The notes below the pieces were generated by a model. The model was not told the origin of the DNA, ran no database searches, and saw nothing but the letters and a program-made list of their open reading frames with translations. Below are positions 33,701 through 46,589 of a stretch of DNA of 64,000 bases, in pieces. How positions within the stretch are numbered: position 1 is the stretch's first letter; each line of letters begins with the position of its first letter. The stretch is from Microcebus murinus (taxonomy: Eukaryota; Chordata; Mammalia; Primates; Cheirogaleidae). The translations under genes and the position numbers were made by a program. The DNA lies in assembly GCF_040939455.1 (NCBI RefSeq), contig NC_134107.1, forward strand, positions 15,191,537 through 15,255,536. Reading direction: 5' to 3'.

Positions 33701-36700
33701 TTGGAATCACTGACATGCTTAAAAATAATGTCATTGATTACTTATTAGATACTTAAAATTATATCTAAAATTACATTTCCTGGTAAAAATACATCTCATC
33801 TGCTTGAGTGAATAAAATTGCTGCAATTATATAAGATAACCTACATCCAAAGATCATTAAAATGCCATACTTTATTAAGTGGCTTGTATGCCTTCTCCTA
33901 CTGCGTTTTTGCTTTCAGTGTTAATCAAGCAAATGTTTTAGATCATTTTGTCCCTGATTAATGCTGAAAAGATAAAATTTAATCTAATCCATTTAAATGA
34001 TAATTGCATAAGCCAAAACTGTTGACTATTTACACTGTTCTAGGTACTGTTTTAATTTAAGCAATACTCACAACCACCCAATGAAATAGGTATTCTTATT
34101 ATCTTCATTTTTCATATGAGGAAAACTGAGGGTCCAAAAGGATATGATGTTAGGCCAAGGTCACACTCTTATATGTGACAAATTAAGGATTAAAATTCAA
34201 ACAACACAGCTCCTGATACGGTTTAATCATTATCCCACAGCATACTTCTCAACCGTTCAAATGCTGACACAGCTTCAATTATTGGAATAAAATCGAATGA
34301 ATCATTGCATCAGGACAGAAACATTCAGATACAATTTTACAGATTCATCGCACAAAACAAGACCACTTACAAGGAAAAGCGTTGTCCCAAACACACATAT
34401 TCCTTCCAGGGAAGGCCTCTGGCAGTAGTTGTATTGATATCTATAGGTGATAATGGTGAGTGTGATCCCAGCAACCGCAACCAGGGAACTGATAACATTC
34501 ATGCCCGTGACACCTTGTCCCTGAAAAATAGTTTTAAAAATATAATAAAATAAAATCCAAAACAAAGCAAAAATAACTTGTAAGAAATTTTCAGTGCTTT
34601 TGTCCTAGCAGATTCCCCTCAGTCTTCCAGAATGTGCATAATATGATTATTATGCACATTGGATTCACATGAATCATTCCAACAGGTCAGTATGGTTGGA
34701 AGGCTTGTTAAGTTAAATCCTCATTCATTAAAGTCAGAAGGCAAACCAATATATTAGAATGGACCAAGGGTACTTTATGGCTAATGCTAAGGAAAGTGTT
34801 CATTTATCCCAATGCACCATCTCTCATAATCTAGAAGTAGTAGGGAGTGTTAGAAACTTTACTGGCTTAGAAATTAGACCTAATTTTAAGTCCTTGTTTT
34901 ACAAGGACCTTGTAAAAATTACCTAATGTCTTGGAATCTCCATTTACCTTTAGAAATGTGAATGACATCCCTTGACTTTAGGGTAGTATCTATTTATTCA
35001 TTTATGAAATAAATGACCAAATATGTGCCAGGCACTGCAGTAGGCCCTGGAGACACAACCATGAGCAGCAGAGATCGTTTCCTGCCATCGTGTGGTTTGC
35101 GTTCATTCCCCAGGAGAATTCAGACAAACACCAACAAAATCATGAACACATTTAAAGCTGGTAACAAATGTAGTCTGGAGTTTAAAGGTGTCTTTTCTTG
35201 ATCTAGGTGTTCCAATATGGAAGGCATAAAAAAATTCAGATTGCCCCGCCCAATTCCCTTTGTTCATTCTTATTTGTTTTGAAGGGAGGAGGGTGTTTCT
35301 ATGTCTGAGTTGCTTCTAAAAAGGGGGAACATCTTATTCGTTTCTTCTTACCCACTCCCAGCACTGATATTGCTTTTCTAAAGGAAAAACAAGGAGAAGC
35401 CTCACATCTCAAGTGAGCAGATATTTACTGTCCCTTTATGGATTGTCTTATGACTGTTGTGATGGGACATGCAATGATGCATTTACACAGCTGAAGAGTT
35501 TGTGGCTTAGTGTATCAGGACTTGGAGATGTGATTTAATGTTTACCTCCAACCCAGGTCTTTATTGCAAACATGAATTTTGGCAGAAAAAGCACAGGGAC
35601 ATACAGATACGTCATCCCTCTTAGTCTTCAGTCCTTTGTTCTCTCAAGGCTCTACTTTGGCTCCCATAGGACATTCACTAGACTAAGGTCTCTAGGTAAG
35701 CAACCTCTCATGTGTATTGTGCTTTACAAAGAACATGCCCAGCCTAGTCTCATCTGATCCTCATTACAATTTTGTGAGGTAGGTAGGACACTTGTTATTC
35801 CCTTTTTACAGATGAATGGGGTTCAGGAATTAAGTGGCTGTGGGCACTCCCACAGTTGGTGCACAGCTGTGATGGAAAGCCAGTTCTTCTGATGCCCAGT
35901 CCAGTGCTCCTGCCCCCACGCCTTCCTGTCCACCTCTGTCTGCATGGCCCTTCGTGAGTCAGGGGTAGGTCTGCTTTAACCTTAGGATAGTTCTCAGCTC
36001 TGGATGGAAGTCAATACAGAGAGAACAGCATTTGGGTCTGCATTGATTTCCACAGGAAAACATGGGAACATTCATCCCCCCAGAACTTCTCTATGGCTAG
36101 TAACTATCTCTAGAGGAAACTGGCAGAGGACCATCGGAACAGAGTAAAATGACTAAGAGAAGGCCCACATCTGCAGGACCTGAAACAAGATTAGAGTGGT
36201 TAGAAAGGAGTGCTAACATTCACCTATCATCATGTCTTTTACATCTTACTAAATCCTCAAAATTGCCCTTAGAAGTAGATACTTTTTTCCTTTAGGTTGA
36301 TGCAACAGGGAGTGACATCCTTGATTCAATCTTAGAATAATTCAGCATTGATACCCAGGCCCTTTCTTCTAGACCTTGGGCAGGCTCCAAAGCAAAGCCT
36401 CTGCTGGTAGTGGATGTAGGATTGGGTTTGGCGTGCAAGAATTCCTGGGGTCCCAGAACTGGTTTTGGTTAGAGCAGCATTTCATAGCCTTGGTACTATA
36501 GACATTTTTGGTCAGATAATTTTTGTTGCTGTTATTGTGAGAGACTGCCCTGTGCATTTTAGGGTGCTTAGAAATATCCTTGGCTTCTACCCACTGGATG
36601 CCAGTAGCACTTCCACCCAGTTGTGGCAACCAAATACGTCTTCAGACGTTGTCAAATATTCCCGAGGGGGAAGGAATCGGGAATTACCCCCAATTAAGAA

Positions 36701-39700
36701 CCATTGAGTTAGAGGGGTGATGAATGGTTTCTAATAAGCATCTCTGAGTTTATTTAACCAGGGAAATGGGGACCAGCATGAGGGTGTAGGGCTAGCAGTG
36801 GCACTGGCAAACAGGAATGATCTGATCTGCAAATTAGATGTATCAATATTTTCCTGAGAGAAACTTTATTACTAAAGGCTTTATACATACAGATTATATA
36901 AAGCAAATAGAAGATTTCAAATTACATAAAAGTCCCAAAAGTGACTTACCATAATTTTTGTTGACTTCTCATCAATTCCTGTGAGGTAGCCTGTAAGAAT
37001 ATACTGTTGGGAAGGTAAGAGCCAAAGGTTAACAAGTGATGTGTTTGGCCACCTTTCAATAAAATCTCTTTTGGATTCACAAACTGTCTGTCTGTGAATC
37101 TCCCAGATCATCTAGTCTTTCCACCTTAGCATTAGGGATGAGGGAGGGCAGGCACTGAGGTCAGAAAAGTCATGTGCTGGACTTGCTCAGTGCCGAACAG
37201 AGACACTCTGCCTGGGTCAGCAGGAGGGGTGACCTCCTCTTAAAGGTCCAGAAGATACCAGCCAGATGTTTGGCTCATCTGGGCTCCCAAAAGAAAGAGA
37301 TTCCTGGGCTCTGGGCCTGGAAGAGGGTAGAAGGAGCTCTGTCCGTTCTGAGCAGGTGCAGGGAGACTTTTCTCAGGGAAGACCCCTCTAAAGGCTGAGA
37401 TGGGGACTGCAATCCAGTGTGGTTTTCTCAGTCACTCCTTTTCCAGGACCATAAAGGGAAAATTAGAACTCTGTCACCCAGCATGGAACCCCTTACATTT
37501 TTTTTAATGTTCTGGGGATGGGGACCTCCTCTGTGGGAATCGGCAATGGACCTTGAGGACATCCAGGTCTTGGAGTCCAAGAACCTCCCGGGTGCGGAGA
37601 TAGGAAAGGTACCTTTGAGACCCCTCTCCACTTCACTCCCCATATTGGGTCTCCAGGTCCTATCAGTTCTACCTCCAAGTCACCCCTCAAAGCTCTCCAT
37701 CTCGCTCTATCTCCATTGCTGCCCAGCCCACTCAGGGCACCATCTTTCCTCCCCTGGACCAGTCCAGCCTCCTCTCAGTTGATTCTCTCAGGTTTTCCGT
37801 TACCATCCTTGAATTTGTTTTTCACTCAGAAAACACCATAATATTTCAGTGATAACAAGTCCTCAAATGTTACTACCATCTTTAAAATTTTTCAGTGGAT
37901 TTTTTCCCCCCCTTACTTTCATTTTGAAGTTCTGTGTTCTTAATGTGAGCACAAGGGCTGGCCGGACTTGGTTCCATGACTTGGTTCCATTTATGGCCTT
38001 ATTTTTTTATGCCACAACCATAGACTCGTTGATCTTCTTTCAGTCGCTCTTTCTCACATCACACCCTTGGCTCATGCTTTGTCTTTGAGAGGAGCTAGGT
38101 GCTTTCCCTCCTCTTCACCCAGTGAGCACCTATGTGTGAAGCATTTCCCTGACCTCCCAGCACAGGTGAGTGCTCCAGGAAGCCTTCAAATGGCACCTAG
38201 GACTCCTCTCTTAGAGCACTCAGCACAAGTGTAAGGACACATCCATGACTTTGTGCTTTTTCATTTCTAGCCTTCCTGTTAGATGACAGACTGGCTAATT
38301 CTGAGAATAATATACCACTTCTCTCGGACAGGGCCTTGTATATTAGTACTTCTCAGCACCTAGGACACTACTGAAGACATGCTCAGTACGTATCTTTGCA
38401 AGGAAGAGTGGCATTTTGAAAAGCCACTCAGGCCAGAACATCATTATAATTCACATGTGAGATTACACACAGTCACGCTGGGAAAATTCTGTTGTGAAAT
38501 GGGGAAGTGAGGAGTTGGTCCATTTGATTTTCTACATGAAGCATGTACAGTTTGAAAATCATATTCAGTATTTTTGTATTGAGAAAGTGAAAAAACTACC
38601 AGTTGTTTTTGAAATTCAAATTATAGAAAAAGGCATGGGATTTTTATGTTTATCAAAAGAAGTGTGAGTTTTTAATAGAGACAATGGTCTAATGTATTCA
38701 TTATTTCATCCATGTGCTCATTGACTGATTGATTCATTCAATCATTCACTCATTCATGCACGCTATACCTCAAGCATGATTCTAGATTTTGGGACTGTAG
38801 CAGCAATAAAAATGTTTTCAGAGGGGAAGCTCTAATGAGTCTACTCTTAAATATTATGGCCAAGATTAGGAACCAAGGCTGTGGGATTGGGCGAACAAAA
38901 CACTATACTAAGAATAATATTTATGGCTCTGTTATTACCTACCTAGATGAATGACATTCATAAAATTGTCTCTGGGCCTAAGAAGAGGGTTGAGCTATAA
39001 TAATCTTAAAATTATTCCTAAGCCATGGCAGTCTGTGATTCTGTGAGCACTAGCTAGATGTGCTTAAATTATTACCTACTCTCAAGCTCAATTTCCTTAT
39101 GCGCAAAGGAGAAAATAGGATATTTGCCCATCTAATCTCCAAGATTGGTAGTAAGGAGTCAATAACTTACTCCACACACAAGGGCGGTGAAAACTTTAAA
39201 GCACTGTACCCCTGAGAATAGTTATTACTATGATGATGGTAGTGAAAAGACCAAATAGTGTCACTTCTTTTGCCAGGAAGGGGACTGCTTTTTTGGTCTC
39301 CTGGGGAACAAATTTATGGAATTCATTATCCTAGGACTTGAAGCAGTTCAAATCAGTCTTTATCAGTTTCTCAGAAGCTCCTAACCAACAGTACTCACAA
39401 TTAATGCTCCCCAGAATGGATATCCTGTGAGGAAAACGAGGGGAAATTCTTGAGAGAAAACGAGGAAATTAAATACAAATATCATTCCAAAGCCTATGAT
39501 GATGAGACCAAGCATGATCTGGAGAGCCTGTGAGGAGAGAAACGAGCACGTGAGGTTACAAGTAACCTCGCCCCTTTGAGCACCCCCCCAGGTCCCTTGG
39601 ACATGCCTTTAAGCAACGACATTTCCTGCCATCTGAATCCCTTCTCCTCTCCCCTCCCATTTGCCAACCACTCTCAGACATTCAGAAGACTCAGTTCAAG

Positions 39701-41069
39701 TGTCTTTTCCCCATCATCCTTGCTTGAGTCCTTTGGATTCAAATCCTTCACTCTTGTCCTTCACTGCTTCCTGTGTTCCCTGGGGTTACCAATTTATCTT
39801 GTATCAGACTGTTTTGAGCACCTGTCTGGCTCCCCCTAGATTGTAAGCTTCCTGAGGACAGGGACTACAAATTATTCACCTTTGCGTTTTTACCCTTCAG
39901 TAGCACAAGTGCCCTAGTACTGTTCTCATTTCCTCCACCATATTCCAACATTCACTATATGCTTTTGGAATTGGGACTCATTCCAGTTCTCTGAAGTTTG
40001 CAGACATGGAGTGGAGAAACTGGGGTGAACTTTTGTCTCACTTCCCCTTCATCTAAGGCCTGGCCAGAGATAGGAGCAACCCAGTGGGTCCATCAGCCTG
40101 CAGGAGTCTGTAGGGAGATGAATAGCACAGTGATCTTGCAGGGGCAGTGGCTATTCTTGGGGCAGAAGTGGCTGTTCAGCAGTCTAGGTCTTGTCCCCAG
40201 GCCACACCTCTATGGTACCACACTGCAAGTAGCGATTTTACTGTTGTACTAAGGATGGAGGCCATGTAGACAGCTCTCCCCTAAATATATTTATGATGGA
40301 AAAAAATTTTGTGTGTATATTTATCATGTGGTTCATTATGGTGCTTTGAATATGGTTTTCAAAGAACTACCTATGCCTGTAAGAGCACAAAGGGGAAGTG
40401 TAACCTCTCCTCTAATGGCTTCTTAACACTAAGGGAGGTGGCACCACACCCTGAGGTTGCTTCCTCACTAAGATATTTCAGAATTTTGTACCAGTTTCCT
40501 GATTTCCTTCTGCTAGGATTCAGATACCAGTACTAGCTCCTTATGAAACGGCCCTAGGATTTCCTCCAGGTTAGGAGACTTACTAATTAGGTTAAATAAT
40601 CTATTTCTTAGCTTTAAGCCCTCAGAAACATTGCTAAGACATGAGGCACACTGTGTGTGTGTCCAAACAGAACTTTTTCTCTTGCTTATCAAAATCTAGG
40701 GAGCTGGTGTTATTGGCTTTTCTGCCGATGATCCAATTCTTTGTACAAGCAAATGACTGAGAAGTATTTGTGATTAATAAAGAAGGATACATTGGAGATG
40801 AAAGATGAAGGGGGAAGTGGAATCAACTGCCTCCCTGAAAATCATTGTACAGTGATATCTCTGAAGACAAACAGGAAGAGATAAACCTCGTTTCTCCCTC
40901 CAGGAAGACCCATTGATTGGAGTGGACTTACCCCCAGGACTTTTGGCTCTCCCCTCAGGAACTCCAGCAGAGAGCTATGAGGCCTATAGGGTAATGCAGT
41001 AAATATGGTTTCCGTTGGTTGTATGGTGATGAAATGAGCTGCCCTTTTGTCCCGGGATGGTGACTCCAT
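28898..41069 (-). CDS. MS4A14: MS4A14, membrane-spanning 4-domains A14 with long repeat tail
   Basis: Joined exons are 40932-41069, 39399-39527, 36950-37003, 34371-34520, 31797-31895 and 28898-30724, giving about 798 codons plus stop. All introns are GT-AG, phase 0. Residues 1-46 are cytoplasmic. TM1 is about 47-66, TM2 about 75-97 (LTGYPFWGALI), TM3 about 112-133 and TM4 about 150-180. Residues 191-798 are a hydrophilic tail rich in Gln, Ser, Lys and Asp, with short repeats of the types SQDTPSQ and RRxSLDQ. Human MS4A14 (about 679 residues by recall) has the same N-terminus (PYRPHSSLL..F) and tail start (FFLPSD). The human gene is testis-associated and its molecular role is not known to me. 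The frame is open throughout, with no sign of decay. A candidate poly(A) signal (AATAAA) lies at 28729-28734. Confidence 0.93.
30935..31165 (+). mobile_element. ancient L1M-type 3' end in MS4A14 intron 5
   Basis: Reads GTGATGGTGGCTAAACAGAT and ends TGTAAAACTGATATAAAAAA with an A tail. Confidence 0.65.
31190..31390 (+). repeat. MIR SINE, sense, in MS4A14 intron 5
   Basis: GAGGTTATTTAACCTCTTTG followed by TGCTTTAGTTCCTTTGTATG. Confidence 0.65.
31797..31895 (-). CDS. MS4A14: MS4A14 coding exon 5 (TM4)
   Basis: 33 codons begin GILSVLLIISIAELSISVTI and end CWIHSDE before a GTGCGT donor. The acceptor is TTATTTGCAG. It supplies the fourth membrane span. A transcript skipping it would stay in frame, since 99 bp joins phase 0 to phase 0, but would have a shortened TM4. 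Confidence 0.9.
32560..33060 (+). repeat. ancient interspersed repeat, family not named
   Basis: Shares phrases such as GGGCTTTGTAAGC and the AGGAAGCCAATAAG block with 56210-57080. I recognise a common mammalian repeat but cannot name it. Confidence 0.6.
34035..34220 (-). repeat. MIR SINE, antisense
   Basis: AATGAAATAGGTATTCTTAT then CATATGAGGAAAACTGAGGG. Confidence 0.7.
34371..34520 (-). CDS. MS4A14: MS4A14 coding exon 4 (TM3)
   Basis: 50 codons begin GQGVTGMNVISSLVAVAGI after a TTTTTCAG acceptor and end VFGTTLFL before GTAAGT. The loop between TM3 and TM4 holds two Cys (NYCQ and ICVF). Confidence 0.93.
34621..34655 (+). repeat. short repeat and hairpin in MS4A14 intron 4
   Basis: Bases 34621-34645 are identical to 30373-30397 in MS4A14 exon 6. 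Overlapping this, GTGCATAATA and TATTATGCAC form a 10-bp inverted repeat with a 4-base loop. Confidence 0.8.
35745..35910 (-). repeat. MIR SINE, antisense
   Basis: GTGAGGTAGGTAGGACACTT then TTTACAGATGAATGGGGTTC. Confidence 0.7.
36466..36710 (-). mobile_element. MER5A-like hAT MITE
   Basis: GACTGCCCTGTGCATTTTAG, CCACTGGATGCCAGTAGCA and the end AATTAAGAACCATTGAG match the reverse of a MER5A-type element. Confidence 0.7.
36950..37003 (-). CDS. MS4A14: MS4A14 coding exon 3 (rest of TM2)
   Basis: Eighteen codons reading YILTGYLTGIDEKSTKIM, between CCCAACAG and GTAAGT. They match human ILTGYLT..DKKS. Confidence 0.92.
37120..39390. other. MS4A14 intron 2, no recognised features
   Basis: A GC-richer, CT-rich part (37140-37790) contains frames up to 121 codons on both strands, with no conserved motif. 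Remainder is ordinary intron, with short L2/MIR-like traces near 38700-39240. Confidence 0.5.
39399..39527 (-). CDS. MS4A14: MS4A14 coding exon 2 (TM1 and start of TM2)
   Basis: 43 codons begin ALQIMLGLIIIGFGMIFVFN after a TCTCCTCACAG acceptor and end LTGYPFWGALI before GTGAGT. The length equals MS4A5 exon 2, as expected for paralogues. Confidence 0.93.
40932..41069 (-). CDS. MS4A14: MS4A14 coding exon 1
   Basis: 46 codons, beginning MESPSRDKRAAHFITIQ and ending GEPKVLG at a GTAAGT donor. The ATG matches the start of the human protein. No acceptor was confidently placed upstream, so the 5' untranslated limit is unknown. Confidence 0.92.
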
Positions 41070-41352
41070 GATTCAATGGCAGAACTCTATTAAGAGGATA
41101 AGCGAGTGAATGTTGTGGCCCAAATCATGGTCTACTTCTCCACCAGTGTCACATGGAGTCCTTAGCAATGAAGCCCTTAGCAGTTAGTAGCAGAATCACA
41201 GAATCACAGTTATTGAGTCACAGACTCTTAGAATCCTAGCGTATACCCAGTCCCCTATCTTCCTGGTGAAGGATGCAGTTATCTGGAAGACTTACTCTTT
41301 TGTCAAGTTGTTTATAAATATATGGTAAACATAAAATAAATAGATGGTCTAT

Positions 41353-41706
41353 TTTTTTTTTATTTTTATTTATTTATTTTTTTTTGAGACAGAGTCTCGC
41401 TTTGTTGCCCAGGCTAGAGTGAGTGCCGTGGTGTCAGCCTCGCTCACAGCAACCTCAAACTCCTGGGCTCGAGTGATCCTTCTGCCTCAGCCTCCCGAGT
41501 AGCTGGGACTACAGGCATGCGCCACCATGCCCGGCTAATTTTTTTTATATATATATCAGTTGGCCAATTAATTTATTTCTATTTTTTATAGTAGAGACGG
41601 GGTCTCGCTCTTGCTCAGGCTGGTTTTGAACTCCTGACCTTGAGCAATCCACCCGCCTCGGCCTCCCAAGAGCTAGGATTACAGGCGTGAGCCACAGCGC
41701 CCGGCC
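41353..41706 (-). mobile_element. strepsirrhine-type Alu
   Basis: Antisense, starting with a T-rich tail and ending CCACAGCGCCCGGCC. The middle contains CAGTTGGCCAATTAATTTAT. The target duplication AATAGATGGTCTAT is perfect (41339-41352 and 41707-41720). Confidence 0.93.
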
Positions 41707-41849
41707 AATAGATGGTCTATATACAGACAAGTCTCCATACCTATGTTCATGAGATATAAAGGAACTAAAACTTATGAATATCCACTACATCCCAGGTCCT
41801 GTAGAATACATTTTGTTTGTTTTAAATCATCAACATTTACTCTTTTGAC

Positions 41850-44200
41850 AGTTCTATGGTACTGAAGCTGAGGATCAGAAAGGCTATGTTGCCCACAGAG
41901 AAAAAAAGGCAGACAGAAGCAGCCTGCCAGCACAAGCTCTCAAGGAAAAAAGTGAAAATTGCAGGCAGCTGCCTACATACAGATTGCTCTTCTCTAAAGG
42001 AACATTGTGAAATCGCAGAGGAGAAACACGGGACATTCAGTGTGGAAAGAAAAGGTGATGGGGCGATACTACTTAACAAGATCAAGATCAAAGTATGCAT
42101 GGAAAAGAATAGGAGGATAGAGCACTCGGGTGCTAGACAACATAAGGAAGGACATAATAGAACTTAAATGAAAGAGTCATTTAGGCAATCTCAAAACACA
42201 GCAGAAAGCTTCAGCAATAGATTAAACCAAGGAGAAGAAAGAATCTCAGAATTCGAAGACGTGGCTGTCAAGCTAACCCAGTCATTTAAAGAGGCAGAAA
42301 GAAGAGAGGAAAAAGAGCAATCACTTAGAGAGATATGTGTCTATGAAGTGAACTTACATACAAATTATTGATATCCCTGAGGGGGGAAAAGAAAGAGTTA
42401 AAAGCATGACAAATCTGTTTGAGGGAATTATTAAGGAAAAGTTCCCTGGTATCACCAGAGATCCAGACATCCAAATATAAGATGGTCAACAAACACTTGG
42501 AGGTTTCATAGCAAACAGGACATTTCCAAGACACATAGCACTCAACCTGGCCAAAGTGAACACGAAAGGGAAATTTCCACAGCAGCTAGACATAAGCAAC
42601 AACTGATGTACAAGGGAAAATCCATCAGGCTTACAGCAGACTTCTTAGAGGAAACCTTACAAGCCAGGAGAGAGTGGGGCCCCATGTTCAATCTTCTCAA
42701 ACAGAACATCTGCCAGCATAGAATTTTGTATCCAGTAAAACTAAGTTTCACAAAGGATGGAGAAATTAAGCCTTTTCCAGACAAGCAAACACTGAGGGAA
42801 TTTGTCATGACCAGACCTGCCCTGCAGGAAACACTCAGAACTGCATTATACACAAATCAGCACTCCACCCCCGCCCCCGCCCCACCGTGGTCTAAAATCA
42901 CCCCAAAAGGCTAAAGCTCACAACTCCTATAAAACAATAACATAAGGAAAAAACCAAAGCAACAAGGCACTACCCAATATGATGAACAGAACAGTGTCAC
43001 ATACATGAATTCTCTCTCTTAACGTTAATGGCTTAAATGCACCACTCAAAAGACATAGGCTGTTTGAATGGATGAAAAAACACAACCCAAGTATCTGCTG
43101 CCTCCAGGAGATACATTTAAACCACAAGGATGCAAATAGGACCAAAGAGAAAGGATGGAAAAAAATATTCCACTCAAATAGAAACCAAAAGAGAGCAGAT
43201 ATAGCCATTTTCATATCAGACAAGATTGACTTTAAATCGACAGTGGTAAAGAAAGACAAAGATGGTCATTCTATAATGGTGAAGGGAGAAATTCAACAAG
43301 AAGACATAACAGTCATAAATACATGCACCTAACACAGGACCTCCCAGATACATAAAACAAATTTTGCAAGGAAATAAATAATAGCATTGTAATTGCTGGG
43401 GACTTTTAATACTCCCCTGAGAGAGTTGAATAGACTGTCAAAACAGAAAATAAATAAACACTAGACTTAAGTGAGATCCTAGAAAAATGGACCTAACAGA
43501 TATTTACAGAAAGTTCTACTCCAAAACTACTGAATATACATTATTCTCATCAGCATATGGGACATATTCCAAGATTGATCATATCTTAGTCCAGAAAACA
43601 TGTCTCAACATATTTAAAAAATTGAAATCATACCATGTATCTTCTTAGATCATAGTTGATTAAAATTAGAAATAAATTCTAAGTGTAACAATTCCACACA
43701 AAATCATGGCAATTAAGCAACTTGTTACTGAAGAACTATTGGGTCAATAATGAAAAAAGCTTTTTGCTGATGATATGATCTTATGTCTAGAAAACTCCAA
43801 AGATTCCACCAAGAGATGCAGCAAAGACTCAGGTTACAAAATCAATGTACACAAATCAATAGCATTTCCATATTCAAGTAACAGTCAAGCTGAGAGTCAA
43901 ATCAAAGACTCCATACCATTTACAATAGCTACAAAGAAAATGAAATCCCTAGGAGGTGAACCAAGGAGGTGAACGACCTCTACAAAGAGAACTACAAATC
44001 ACTGAGGAAAGAAATTGCAGATGACACAAACAAATGGAAAAACATATCATGATCATGGGTTGAATCAATATTGTTAAAATGTCCATATTACCCAAAGTGA
44101 TGTACAAATTCAATGCAATCCCCATCAAAATACCATTGGCATATTTCACAGATCTAGAAAAAAAGAATTCTATACTTCCTTTGGAATGAATAATAAATAT
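41850..44200 (+). mobile_element. old L1, sense, with ORF1 and ORF2 remnants
   Basis: Frames at 42168-42371 (QNTAESFSNRLNQGEERISE, ORF1 coiled-coil type), 42606-42914 (ORF1 end type) and 43072-43332 (SICCLQEIHLNHKD, ORF2 endonuclease type). Many stops and gaps. A later segment (43730-44200) is ORF2 near its end, so the copy is internally deleted. Confidence 0.85.
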
Positions 44201-44589
44201 TTTATTATATTTTGAAATATTTTATCTAATATTTCAATCTATAGACTTGGACCAGAAGGCAAGAACTAGGCTATTTCATTGAAAGCCAGAATGGCAGAGT
44301 CTTCAAGGGACAACTACATTCAGGGTGATATTCTTTGAGTGCTTTCAACTTGCAGTTGCCCATCCTTCCTTGAGTTAGTGTGTGTGTTTCCATAAATAAA
44401 ATGAGATATTTGCTTCCTCAGTAAATTCATCCTTCTGCATGTGTTACCATGACACCCTCCCCACAGCCTTGGGAGGGAGGTTCTGTAAATCATACCCATT
44501 TTAAAGGCAGGGGAACTGCTGGTAAGTGGCGGAGCTGGAAACCTGAACTTGGCTGAAAGTTGACCTTTTCTTGTTCCAGACTTCATACA

Positions 44590-45080
44590 ATAATCCTGTG
44601 GTGGATTTGTTTTTCTACTGCTACATAACTAATTACTATTAACTACAATAAGCCACAGATTCAGTGGCTTAAAAAAACGCACGTATATTATCTTACCGTT
44701 TTTATGGATCAGGAGTTGAAGCACAGCTTAAGTGGGTGCCTCTGCTCGGGGTGTCACGTGACTGCAGCCACTGCAATCAAGATACCAGCCAGGCTGTATT
44801 TTCATCTGGAGGTTCAAATGAGGAAAACCTACCTCTGAGCACATCCAGGTTGCTGGCAGAATCTGCTTCCTTGTAGGACTGATTGTAGGACTCAGGGCCC
44901 TGGGTGCTGCTGGCTGGCGATTAGATGCTGTCATCGGATCCTAGAGGACACCCTCAGTTCCTTGCTTCCTCAGTAAGGCTGCTGCCTTCATTGGGCCAGC
45001 AAGGATAATTTCTTGCTCCAGTTGGCTAAGACAGGAGGCAGGATTGTGATAAGGAGCACTGTGCTAAGGATCCCAGTGTG
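44590..45080 (-). repeat. ancient repeat resembling the one at 21240, antisense
   Basis: CTACTGCTACATAACTAATT and ATTCAGTGGCTTAAAAAAAC look like the reverse of a related repeat end. Confidence 0.4.
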
Positions 45081-45239
45081 GGTGGCTCAGCCACTACATT
45101 GCTTTTTAAATCCAGAGGCAGAACTCAGGTTTCTGGTCTCTGTGTTAGACATCTTCCTGGACTTGGAACTTCCACTCCTTTTCTTGCTATGAGTTTAGTA
45201 GACTTTCCTTTTAGCGCTTCTGGCCTAATTGGTTGCCCA

Positions 45240-45965
45240 AACTGAATGTGGCCGTGATGCAAAAGGAGTCAACAATGACTCCCAAATTCCTGAGTTTAGA
45301 AACTGAGTGGAGAGTGACGTCATTTGTAAAACACAATCTGGCTGGTGGGGAAGCGAAGGGTGGCAAATGAAAGGTGCGGTATCCTAACTGCATCTTCCAT
45401 CATTTTGGCAGACCAGATATTCTGAAGGACCTTTCTATAAACAGCAAAAACAAAAACAAAAAAAAACCCTGAACAAACAAATAAGAAGTAAACCCTGGGT
45501 AAAATATGATTTTATTGCATTTCTTGGCTTACAGGAAGAAGGGAAAGCTCCAAGGTCCTCCATCCCCAGTTTAAAATAAACACACACACACTTATATATT
45601 TGCAAACAGACAAATAGGGGCTGAAAACCTCATCAGGGTGTAGTGAGTTCCCTAATGTAGCTTACAGACCAGTGGAGGCATAAATACAATAAACAAACAA
45701 CTAAATAAAATGTAAATGTATAGTGTATCAGGTGGTGGTAAGTACAATGGAGAAAAATAAGCACGTGAAAGGGAAAGCAAGCTAGAATTCTGTGTAGATT
45801 GACAGAGACATTTCCATTGAGGTTGAGAGATTTGAAGAAAGACCTGAAAGAAGTGAAGAAGTAAGCAATGGAAATACTCGCGAGACGATCATTCCAGATA
45901 GAGAGACCTGTACTCGTAAAACTCCTGAGGAAAGAAAATGCCAAATGTCTGCAAAAAAGGCCAAG
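45240..45965 (+). repeat. ancient interspersed repeat pieces, same unnamed family
   Basis: AGTCAACAATGACTCCCAAAT (as AAGGAGTCAACAATGACTCC) and the later block with GACCTGAAAGAAGTGAAGAA are pieces of the same common repeat as at 32560 and 56210. Confidence 0.55.
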
Positions 45966-46228
45966 CAAAAAAGAGAGTAGTTTAATTATAGTCTTTGAAT
46001 CCAGTTATTTGAGAATAAAGTCATTAAATGAGACAGAGTAGAGCCATATGTTTTCTACGTACTTTTATTTAAAAATGTTCTTGCGATCCTTAATATCTAA
46101 TATTTAAGCGATGTGAGTGTGAAAATAGTGTAGAAACAGGGCCTGCGTAGCCACACGACTTAGCCAATTCACACTCCCACAGGAGTTCACATTTTCTGTT
46201 ATGTCGAGAGAGATAACAGCCTTTTTTT

Positions 46229-46323
46229 TATATTTATAATGCATTCTCCTCCAAATTTTGTACAGTAGTAGCTCTTTCAACTTGACCATAATATATAATT
46301 GCAGCAATATTTAGTTCAAAATT
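46229..46323 (+). repeat. direct repeat flanking MS4A7 last exon, copy 1
   Basis: TATTTATAATGCATTCTCCT through TTAGTTCAAAA. It matches 46715-46805 with about five differences. Confidence 0.9.
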
Positions 46324-46589
46324 TAGTCTCACTTTACCTGGAGAAGTTTATAAAATGTATGACCATTTTGGAATAATAAAATTTTATTGATGTGGGCTTC
46401 TGAGAAATTATTTCCCAGAGAAATTAAATGACTTATGCTGAACAAGTACAAAACAAACGCGCTTTTTTTCTTTTTAAGTTTATTGCACAGTATCTGAAAA
46501 GTCTGAGAGTTCAGAAAAGTCTAACCACACTTTGCCGTGGGTGCTGGGTTTTTCTTCCTTGTTCCTCTGAGGCCAAGAGTTGCTCATTT

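Noticed and set aside
37417..37782. 121-codon plus-strand frame in MS4A14 intron 2
   Set aside because: No conserved motif, C/T-rich composition, and no splice context fitting an exon.
42927..43259. 110-codon minus-strand frame overlapping the old L1
   Set aside because: It is the complement of L1 ORF2 sequence and has no independent support.
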